From: an uncultured Chloroflexota bacterium
Lineage (GTDB): Bacteria; Chloroflexota; Chloroflexia; Thermomicrobiales; UBA6265
Direction of reading: 5' to 3'
NCBI GenBank assembly: GCA_937901745.1
Contig: CALGSZ010000037.1
Coordinates: forward strand, 1-16,762
DNA length: 16,762 bases
In this document: piece by piece, positions 1-6,171 of the stretch
Layout of the letters: each line of letters opens with the position of its first letter
Numbering within the stretch: the first letter of the stretch is position 1
Translations under genes and position numbers: made by a program
Notes under the pieces: generated by a model
The model's input: only the letters and a program-made list of their open reading frames with translations
What the model was told of the DNA's origin: nothing
The model's database searches: none

Positions 1-18
1 GGGGCGAGCCGGCTGCGG

Positions 19-38
19 GCGCTCGCGCGGGCGAGCGC
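19..38. other. GC-rich perfect hairpin at window edge
   Basis: An 8-bp perfect inverted repeat (19-26 pairing with 31-38, loop 27-30). No T tract follows on either strand, so this is not a convincing intrinsic terminator. It may be the tail of a structure belonging to a gene left of the window. The rest of 1-130 holds no gene I can support. Confidence 0.35.
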
Positions 39-130
39 GCTCTCGATGGAAGGGGTTGCGTTGCGCACGCGGGGAAGTAGCAACGTCCTGTGGGGCAAAG
101 CCATGGCGGGAGGGGACGACCACGCGCTCC

Positions 131-159
131 TTGTCCGCGCGCCGCCCGCACCGCAATAT
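131..159 (+). promoter_or_regulatory. candidate sigma70-type promoter of fhs
   Basis: TTGTCC at 131-136 and CAATAT at 154-159 are separated by 17 bases. The match to the consensus is 4 of 6 and 3 of 6. Transcription would start near 166, giving a leader of about 50 bases before the ATG at 215. The spacing is ideal but the boxes are imperfect, so this remains a candidate only. Confidence 0.3.
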
Positions 160-214
160 CCCGCCTCCGGCGCGACGATGCGCCACGATGAGACCGAAGC
201 GGGGGCGGAAACCG

Positions 215-1882
215 ATGCTGACGGACATCCAGATCGCGCAGGCAGCGAAGCTCAGGCCGATCATCGACGTCGCGGCCGAGCTGGGCCTCGGCGAGGACGA
301 GATCGAGACGTACGGCCGCTACAAGGCCAAGATCCACCTGGACGCCATCGCGCAGCGGGGTGGCGAGCCGGGCAAGCTGGTGCTGGTGACGGGCATCAAC
401 CCCACGCCGGCGGGCGAGGGCAAGAGCACGATGGCGGTGGGGCTGGCGGATGGGCTGCGGCTCAGGAACCACAAGGTCGTCCTGTGCCTGCGGGAGCCCA
501 GCCTCGGCCCCGTGTTCGGCATCAAGGGCGGCGCGACGGGCGGCGGGTACGCGCAGGTGCTGCCGATGGAGGACATCAACCTCCACTTCACGGGCGACTT
601 CCACGCGATCACGTCCGCGCACGCGCTGCTCTCCGCGATGCTGGACAACCACATGCACCAGGGCAACGCGCTGGGGCTGGACCCGCGGCGGATCGTGTGG
701 CGCCGCGCCGTCGACATGAACGACCGCGCGCTGCGCAACATCGTGATCGGCCTCGGCGGCCCGGCCGAGGGCGTGCCGCGCCAGGACGGCTTCATGATCA
801 CCGCCGCGTCCGAGGTCATGGCGATCTTCTGCCTCGCCAGCGGCCGAGAGGACCTGGAGCGGCGGCTCGGCCAGATCATCGTCGGCTACGACCGTGAGGG
901 TCAGCCGATCCGCGCGGCGCAGCTCGGCGCCGCCGGCGCGATGGCGCTGCTGCTCAAGGACGCGATCCAGCCCAACCTCGTGCAGACCCTCGGCGGCACG
1001 CCGGCGCTGATCCACGGCGGCCCGTTCGGCAACATCGCGCACGGCTGCAACTCGCTGATCGCGACGCGCGCCGGGCTCGCGCTGGGCGACGTCGTCGTGA
1101 CGGAAGCCGGGTTCGGGGCCGACCTCGGCGCGGAGAAGTTCTTCGACATCAAGTGCAGGACGGGCGGGCTGGAGCCGGCGGCGGCCGTCGTCGTCGCGAC
1201 CGTGCGCGCGCTGAAGATGCACGGCGGCGTGGCGCTCGCGGACCTGAAGACGGAGAACGCCGAGGCCGTGGCGCGCGGCGTCGAGAACCTGGAGAAGCAC
1301 GTCGAGAACGTGCGCAAGTTCGGCGTGCCGCCCGTCGTCGCGATCAACAAGTTCGCGACGGACACGGAGGCGGAGATCGCCGCGGTCGCGGACGCGTGCC
1401 GGCGCATGGAGGTGCCGTTCGCGGTCGCGGACGTGCACGCGCAGGGCGGCAAGGGCGCGCTCGAGCTGGCGGACGTGGTGATGGACGTGGTGGCGCACGG
1501 CGGCGCGCGGTTCGCTCCGCTCTACGAGCTGGACCTGCCGCTGGCCGCGAAGATCGAGCGCATCGCGAAGGAGATCTACGGCGCGGACGGCGTGGACTTC
1601 CTGCCCGGCGCGAAGCGCGACCTGGACAAGCTCGAGTCGATCGGCATGGGCAACGTGCCGGTGTGCATGGCGAAGACGCAGTACAGCTTCTCGGATGATC
1701 CGAAGCGCCTGGGCCGGCCGCGCGGCTTCCGTATCACGGTCCGTGAGGTCACGCCGTCTGCGGGCGCGGGCTTCGTGGTCGCCAAGACCGGCGACATCAT
1801 GACGATGCCCGGGCTGCCGAAGAAGCCGGCGGCGGAAGGGATGCGGATCGAGGAGGACGGGACGATCGTCGGGTTGTTCTGA
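215..1882 (+). CDS. fhs: formate--tetrahydrofolate ligase (10-formyl-THF synthetase)
   Basis: This cytosolic enzyme makes 10-formyltetrahydrofolate from formate, THF and ATP, feeding one-carbon units to purine and formyl-Met-tRNA synthesis or the methyl branch of acetogenic-type pathways. The 555-residue product has the normal family length. The nucleotide-binding loop TPAGEGKST lies at residues 64-72. The family block EPSLGPVFGIKGGATGGGYA starts at about residue 94 and runs into LPMEDINLHFTGDFHAI. The C-terminal block RITVREV...AGFVV...GDIMTMPGLPK is also present. I chose the ATG at 215 because a purine-rich GGGGGCGGA (201-209) precedes it by five bases and the protein then begins like its homologues. 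The frame stays open upstream (ATG at 188, and even 56), but those extensions look non-coding. No neighbouring folate gene is visible, so it is probably transcribed alone and ends at the hairpin 9 bases downstream. Confidence 0.97.
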   Translation: MLTDIQIAQAAKLRPIIDVAAELGLGEDEIETYGRYKAKIHLDAIAQRGGEPGKLVLVTGINPTPAGEGKSTMAVGLADGLRLRNHKVVLCLREPSLGPVFGIKGGATGGGYAQVLPMEDINLHFTGDFHAITSAHALLSAMLDNHMHQGNALGLDPRRIVWRRAVDMNDRALRNIVIGLGGPAEGVPRQDGFMITAASEVMAIFCLASGREDLERRLGQIIVGYDREGQPIRAAQLGAAGAMALLLKDAIQPNLVQTLGGTPALIHGGPFGNIAHGCNSLIATRAGLALGDVVVTEAGFGADLGAEKFFDIKCRTGGLEPAAAVVVATVRALKMHGGVALADLKTENAEAVARGVENLEKHVENVRKFGVPPVVAINKFATDTEAEIAAVADACRRMEVPFAVADVHAQGGKGALELADVVMDVVAHGGARFAPLYELDLPLAAKIERIAKEIYGADGVDFLPGAKRDLDKLESIGMGNVPVCMAKTQYSFSDDPKRLGRPRGFRITVREVTPSAGAGFVVAKTGDIMTMPGLPKKPAAEGMRIEEDGTIVGLF

Positions 1883-1890
1883 GACGACGA

Positions 1891-1937
1891 GTGGGTTCGG
1901 CGACGTCGTCAGCGGGCGACGACGTCGCCGAATCCAC
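1891..1937 (+). terminator. 20-bp-arm hairpin just after fhs
   Basis: Arms 1891-1910 and 1918-1937 are complementary over 20 positions with a single G.U-type mismatch (1895 against 1933), around the 7-base loop AGCGGGC. It begins 8 bases after the fhs stop, the usual place for a terminator. No T tract follows on either strand, so it may act as a Rho-type or processing hairpin, or be a dispersed palindromic repeat rather than a classical intrinsic terminator. Confidence 0.5.
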
Positions 1938-2004
1938 GCGCGCCCGAGCCGTTCCAGGAGCGCCACGCCGGCTGATCTTCCCCGCCTTCCGCCGGGGTCG
2001 CGTC

Positions 2005-2411
2005 ATGAATTCGAGTGATGGTGCATCGCTCCGAGCAGAGCTCTGGGTCTTCCTGATTTCCGCCGCGCTGCCGTTCGTCTTCGCGTGCGGCGCGGGTGAC
2101 CGACCGCCCCGGACTCCCTTGGCGGACTTGCCCCTGTGGCAGGTCGTCGAGGACCTGCGGATCGGAGCCCTCGACGACGAACACTACGCGTTCATGCGGG
2201 CATCTCTCCGTCGCGAATCGGTCTTTGGCCATCCGCGACCCGAACAGCTCAGGACCCAACGGGGTTTTGCGGGGATACGCTGTTCGTTCTCGACCGCCGC
2301 GTGGTCGATGATCGCCGCGTCGAGACATGGGTGCTGATCTTTGGGCTGGACACATCAGGCTGCGACTGGCTGCCCACGGTTCGCTCCCCAGGTGGGCAAC
2401 CGTCGTCCTGA
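2005..2411 (+). pseudogene. decayed 6-bladed beta-propeller lipoprotein
   Basis: From the ATG at 2005 the product starts like a lipoprotein: a hydrophobic stretch, LWVFLISAALPFVFAC, ends in a plausible lipobox cysteine. PLWQVVEDLRIGALDD then closely parallels SWSVVEELRIGSVDD of the propeller protein at 3011. The similarity then stops in this frame, which ends at 2337. Propeller-like sequence resumes in another frame with GDTLFVLDRRVVDDRRVETW, which runs to a stop at 2411. Roughly 35 residues present in the neighbour (the first propeller repeat) are missing between the two parts. The simplest reading is a paralogue inactivated by a deletion and a frameshift. An alternative is a short secreted peptide made from the first frame alone, which seems unlikely because its C-terminus does not look coding. 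Confidence 0.65.
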
Positions 2412-2476
2412 TGACATTGCGCCACCGGCGGGCGCAGATCATGGAGATGGTAGAGCCGATCTTCGAGGGCCCACTC

Positions 2477-2824
2477 CTACCCCAGCTCCCACCCCTTCAC
2501 CCCCGCCGCGTCCGGCCGCACCAGCACCACGTCGCCCGGGTCGTCCGGGTTGATCACGCCCAGCACCAGCACCTCGCTCTCGAAGCCCGCGATGCGGCGG
2601 GGCGGGAAGTTGACCACGCCGAGCACGGTCGTGCCGACGAGGCCCTCTGGCGTGTAGCGGCGCGTGAGCTGCGCGCTCGACTGCTTCACGCCCACCTCCT
2701 CGCCGAAGTCCACCCACAGCTTGATCGCGGGCTTCCTCGCCTCGGGGAACGGCTCGGCGCGCACGACCACGCCGGCGCGGATGTCGAGCGCGAGGAACGT
2801 GTCGATCGACGTCGTCGGCTTCAT
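2477..2824 (-). CDS. csaA: CsaA-type tRNA-binding-domain chaperone
   Basis: This is a 115-residue single-domain protein with the EMAP/tRNA-binding OB fold, about the usual CsaA length of 110. Diagnostic blocks are FLALDIRAGVVVRAEPFPEA (10-29), KPAIKLWVDFG (31-41), KQSSAQLTRRYTPEGLVG (47-64) and VNFPPRRIAGFESEVLVLGV (71-90). CsaA proteins are cytosolic homodimers. In Bacillus subtilis CsaA is described as a SecA- and preprotein-binding export chaperone, and the fold also binds tRNA-like ligands. Which role applies here cannot be told from sequence. The start at 2824 is preceded by a short GGAG only about one base away, so initiation may be weak. The gene is divergent from the propeller gene at 3011 and sits between two related propeller loci, suggesting that the propeller duplication flanked it or that it inserted between the copies. 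Confidence 0.9.
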   Translation of the reverse strand: MKPTTSIDTFLALDIRAGVVVRAEPFPEARKPAIKLWVDFGEEVGVKQSSAQLTRRYTPEGLVGTTVLGVVNFPPRRIAGFESEVLVLGVINPDDPGDVVLVRPDAAGVKGWELG

Positions 2825-3010
2825 GCTCCATCGGGTTGAAGGTCATTCCGGGCGGGGTGAGCCGCGCCGCCTCCCTGGAAACGCTTGCCCGCCACGCCAG
2901 ACCGCTTCATCGGGTGCCGCAGACGAGTACCACGCCGGGCGGATGCGGGTGCCCGGCCGTCGTCGGTGGGGACGACGCGAGGGTGACATTTCGCCCCGGA
3001 CACCGCGACG

Positions 3011-4210
3011 ATGTACGCTCACCGCCATCGCGCCGCCGTCATGCTCCTCGCGCTCGCCGCGTCCGCGTGCGGCGCTGCAAGCGACGCCGATCGCGCGTCC
3101 GGAGATGCCGCGATGCAAAGCTGGTCGGTCGTCGAGGAGCTCCGCATCGGCAGCGTGGATGACCCGGAGACCTCGCTCACGCGCGTCAACGGGCTCGCGA
3201 TCGGCCCGCAGGGCCACGTCTACATCGCGCAGCCGCAGGATGGCCAGATCCGTATCTACGATCGCGACGGCCGGTTCATCCGCGCGTTCGGCGGCAGGGG
3301 CAACGGACCGGGTGAGTTCACCCGCCTGCTCGCGATCGGGCTGCTCGCGGATACGGTGTATGCCCTGAACATCGATCCCGCTCGCGTCAGCCTCTTCACG
3401 CTCGAGGGCGAGCACATCAAGACGACGCTGCTGGCCGCACCGCCGGCCGACGACTACGGCATACTGGTGCCGTTCATGCTGTTCCCCGACGGCACCGGCG
3501 TCGCGTCGCGAGCCTTCACGCCCGAGGCCGTTGCGAGCGGCTAGGTCACGATGGTGCCGACGCTGCGGATCGACCGCACGGGGAGGATCCTCGGCAAGCT
3601 GTTCGAGTTTCCCGCCGAACGCACGCGCGTGAGAATCCTCCTCCCCAACGGCGAGATCGGGATGCCCCAGCCGTTCCCCGACTACCCGCTCGCCGCCTTC
3701 ACAGAGGACGGCCGGCGGATGGCGATCATCGAGCGGCAGACCGCGCCCGCGGGTGTGGCGGAGGCCAGCTTCCGCGTCACGGTGACGACCCTGTCGCACG
3801 ACACCCTCTACTCGCGCAGCTACCGCTATTCGCCGGTTCCGATTCCGGCGGAGGTCTTCGACCGGGTCGTCAGCCGCATGGTCGCTGGCGCGGGAGGAAT
3901 GCTCGGCGGCCCGCTCGAGGCGGAGCGCAAGATCCGTGGAGCGCTGGACGCGCCCGCTTCCTACCCACCCGTCACCGCTGCACTGTTCGCCGACGACGGC
4001 AGCCTGTGGCTCCGCCGCGAGGCCCGGGACGGCGCCGAAGACCAGCTCTGGGAGGTCCACGATCTGGATGGCGAACCGGTCGCGGCGGTGCGCATGCCGC
4101 CGCGCATCACCGTCCACCTCGTCCAGCAGGGCGTCGTGTGGGGCGTCGCGCTCGATGAGCTGGACGTGCCTTACGTCGTCGCCTATCGGATCGAGCGCGG
4201 CGGGCGCTGA
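3011..4210 (+). pseudogene. 6-bladed beta-propeller lipoprotein with internal TAG
   Basis: One reading frame of 400 codons runs from the ATG at 3011 to the TGA at 4208-4210, broken only by an in-frame TAG at 3542-3544. The N-terminus is a lipoprotein signal, VMLLALAASAC, with Cys20 as the likely lipidated residue. Repeats of the NHL/6-bladed propeller type follow: VNGLAIGPQGHVYIAQPQDG, IRIYDRDGRFIRAFGGRGNG and PGEF. After the TAG the same kind of sequence continues (LRIDRTGRILGKLFEF, later WEVHDLDGEPVAAVRMP). Such proteins are exported and usually bind ligands or partners at the surface, but their role is unknown. One C-to-T change (CAG to TAG) would explain the stop. It could be a recent null mutation, a sequencing error, or a truncated protein of 177 residues with the second part (3551-4210) untranslated. 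I see no second ribosome binding site that would rescue the downstream part. Confidence 0.7.
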
Positions 4211-4222
4211 CGGCCGCCGCGC
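4195..4222. terminator. possible shared terminator between convergent genes
   Basis: GCGCGGCGG (4195-4203) pairs perfectly with CCGCCGCGC (4214-4222) around a 10-base loop that contains the propeller stop codon. It lies between the convergent propeller (+) and DUF155-type (-) genes. There is no T tract on either side, so termination activity is inferred from position and stem only. Confidence 0.3.
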
Positions 4223-4231
4223 GCACCCTCC

Positions 4232-5437
4232 TCAGAACACGAACGCCAGCACGATCTCGAGCACGATCAGCAGCACGATCGCCGCCTCGAGCACCTCGAT
4301 GCGGATCGTCGCGGCCTCGTCGGACAGCGCGGTGTAGGTGTCCTTGAGGATCGCGAGCTTGCGGTCCACGGCGGTGACCCAGCTCGGGACGCGGAAGAGC
4401 TCCAGCGCGCTCGCGTAGATGCGGGCCAGGTAGATGTCTTCCGTGACCTTGATGGCGTTGTCGATCCGCTCGGTGATCTCCGTGACTTCCGCGACCAGCG
4501 TCTGGATGTCGCGCGCGAGGTAGCGGTACCGCCGTGGCGACAACGCGAACCGCGCGAGCCGCGCCTCCGCCACGCGTGCGTACGTGCGCGGCAGCTCCTG
4601 GTCCAGCAGCTCGTCGTAGTAGCGCAGCTCGAGGAGCTGCGCGTTGGCGACCTCGAGCACGTCCGCGACATCGCGGTCCCCCGCGGGCTCGACCAGCAGC
4701 GCGCGGTCCCACGTCAGCACGGCGAGGTCCGTCGTGTAGTAGGAAAAGCGGTATCGCAGCAGGTCTGCGCGCGCGGCGTCGGAGAGCTCGCGCCGCTCTC
4801 CGCTGAGCAGCGGCGCGAGGTCCAGCTCGTTGAGCACCTGTGCCGCATCGAGCGGCGGGTCGAACCGCTGGACCGTGGCGATGAGGTAGTCCTCCTCGAG
4901 GCCGGCGACCGTCGGCCGGCCGACCCCGCCGGAGGACGGCCGCTCGAACGCGGGCAGCGCGAGCCGGCGCACGCGCTCGACCAGCGTCGTCCACAGCTCG
5001 GCCGCCGCGGGCTCGGCCGCCGCGTCGTCCACGCTGAGCGCGAGGTCGGTGAATTCGCTCCACGTGAGCCCGGCGGCGGGGACGCGCAACGCGATGGAGA
5101 CGGCGCCGAAGTCGTACAGCCGCGCCGTCGCATCCGCTTTGATGGGCGGCCCTCCGACCATGGGCAGCTCGACCGTGCCCAGCCCGATCTCGAGCGGTGG
5201 CACGCCGAACGCCATGGCCTTCGGCTGCGCGCGCGTGAGGCGGATGCGCGCGACCGCCTCGGGCGTCTGCGCCGCGATGAGCGCCTCGACGCGCGCCAGG
5301 TCGATCGCCCACGCGACGTCGTACATTCGCAGCACGTGCACGGCGCCCGCCTCGACGCGCACCTCCGCGCCCCGGCGGGCGGCGGGGCCGGCTCCTCGCT
5401 GGGCCGCGGGGTCCGCCCCGATCCGCATGCCGCTCAT
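4232..5437 (-). CDS. RMD1/DUF155-family membrane-anchored protein
   Basis: This 401-residue protein matches the RMD1/YagE (DUF155) pattern: a long soluble N-terminal alpha/beta region (residues about 35-220), a helical stretch, and an end made of a charged helix plus one C-terminal membrane segment. Key pieces are YRFSYYTTDLAVLTWDRALL near 248-267, RRYRYLARDIQTLVAEVTEI near 317-336, and DRKLAILKDTYTALSDEAAT from about 358, leading into the hydrophobic tail EAAIVLLIVLEIVLAFVF. In yeast the family is tied to mitochondrial translation and cytoskeletal roles. Bacterial members have no settled function. The gene starts 9 bases after the thymidine kinase stop, so the two are very likely cotranscribed. 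An ATG four codons downstream (5428) is an alternative start, and neither has a strong ribosome binding site. The Arg/Ala-rich first 25 residues are probably disordered. Confidence 0.8.
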   Translation of the reverse strand: MSGMRIGADPAAQRGAGPAARRGAEVRVEAGAVHVLRMYDVAWAIDLARVEALIAAQTPEAVARIRLTRAQPKAMAFGVPPLEIGLGTVELPMVGGPPIKADATARLYDFGAVSIALRVPAAGLTWSEFTDLALSVDDAAAEPAAAELWTTLVERVRRLALPAFERPSSGGVGRPTVAGLEEDYLIATVQRFDPPLDAAQVLNELDLAPLLSGERRELSDAARADLLRYRFSYYTTDLAVLTWDRALLVEPAGDRDVADVLEVANAQLLELRYYDELLDQELPRTYARVAEARLARFALSPRRYRYLARDIQTLVAEVTEITERIDNAIKVTEDIYLARIYASALELFRVPSWVTAVDRKLAILKDTYTALSDEAATIRIEVLEAAIVLLIVLEIVLAFVF

Positions 5438-5446
5438 AGGAATCCG

Positions 5447-6049
5447 TTATTCGAGCAGGGAAGTCTGCGCGCGCGCTTCGGACGGCACCTCGTGGCAGCG
5501 GCGGCAGCGCGCCTCGTAGGACTCGAGCCCGCCGACCTGAATGGTGGGCCCCTCCGCCGGCGCAGGCCGGCCGTCGATCAGCCGCTGGTTGCGCGTGGCC
5601 AGCTCGCCGCACCGCACGCAGATCGCGTGGAGCTTGTCCACCTTCTCCGCGATCGCGAGCAGCGCCGGCATCGGCCCGAACGGCCGGCCGCGGAAGTCCA
5701 TGTCGGTCCCGGCAAGGATCACGCGGACGCCGCGGTCGGCGAGCGTGTTGGCGGCATTGACGATGTCGTCGTCCAGGAACTGGACCTCGTCCACCGCGAC
5801 GACCTCGGTGTCGGGCCGCACCTTCTCCATCAGCTCGAGCGCGGTCTGCACCGGCTCGGCCTGGATGCGGCCGCCGTCATGGGAGGCGACGGCATCGATC
5901 CCGTAGCGCGCGTCCAGCGAGCTCTTGAAGACCTGGACCCGTTTGCGCGCCAGCATGGCGCGCCGCACGCGGCGCATGAGCTCCTCGGACTTGCCGCTGA
6001 ACATCACGCCGCTGATGACCTCGATCCAACCACCGACGCTTTCGTGCAT
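5447..6049 (-). CDS. tdk: thymidine kinase
   Basis: This type II (cellular, zinc-containing) thymidine kinase phosphorylates thymidine to dTMP in the salvage pathway. The product is 200 residues, the usual length. The P-loop SGVMFSGKS is at 13-21 and the Walker B/catalytic block DEVQF at 87-91, with Glu88 the expected general base. The lasso-type segment GTDMDFRGRPFGPMP is at 114-128. Four zinc ligands, Cys144, Cys147, Cys182 and Cys185, are all present. The ESYEARCRRC segment supplies the tyrosine that normally contacts thymidine. The start at 6049 has GGGAGGG at 6067-6061 (minus strand), about 11 bases upstream, which is somewhat far but usable. It is divergent from the metalloprotease gene and leads a likely two-gene transcript with the DUF155-type gene. 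Nothing is missing or odd in the sequence. Confidence 0.96.
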   Translation of the reverse strand: MHESVGGWIEVISGVMFSGKSEELMRRVRRAMLARKRVQVFKSSLDARYGIDAVASHDGGRIQAEPVQTALELMEKVRPDTEVVAVDEVQFLDDDIVNAANTLADRGVRVILAGTDMDFRGRPFGPMPALLAIAEKVDKLHAICVRCGELATRNQRLIDGRPAPAEGPTIQVGGLESYEARCRRCHEVPSEARAQTSLLE

Positions 6050-6100
6050 GCCGGATGTTACCCTCCCGCGAGGGGTCGTGTCCAGCGGGGCCGCGCCGTC

Positions 6101-6130
6101 TTGACCCCCGGCCGGCGCGCGTTGTAGGGT
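6101..6130 (+). promoter_or_regulatory. candidate promoter of the metalloprotease gene
   Basis: TTGACC at 6101-6106 matches the -35 consensus at 5 of 6. TAGGGT at 6125-6130, 18 bases later (or TGTAGG two bases earlier), would be a weak -10. The site lies in the divergent tdk/metalloprotease gap. The predicted leader is about 35 bases. Confidence 0.45.
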
Positions 6131-6171
6131 GCACGGCTTCAGGCTCCACCCACCGCTTTGCGGAGGTCTTC

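Noticed and set aside
1..104. Minus-strand open frame starting at the CAT at 102-104 and running off the left edge
   Set aside because: It is open for about 34 codons but has no ribosome binding site (the upstream strand is C-rich), is Arg/Ala/Leu-rich as random GC-rich frames are, and cannot be identified.
2843..4117. Long minus-strand open frame opposite the propeller gene
   Set aside because: Composition is the His/Arg/Glu-rich antisense shadow of a GC-rich gene, without any recognisable domain.
4107..5612. 501-codon minus-strand frame overlapping the DUF155-type and tdk genes
   Set aside because: It is an Arg/Ala-rich alternative frame of two well-supported genes on the same strand.
5336..6127. 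Plus-strand frame opposite tdk
   Set aside because: It is an antisense shadow; the tdk reading has complete catalytic and zinc motifs.
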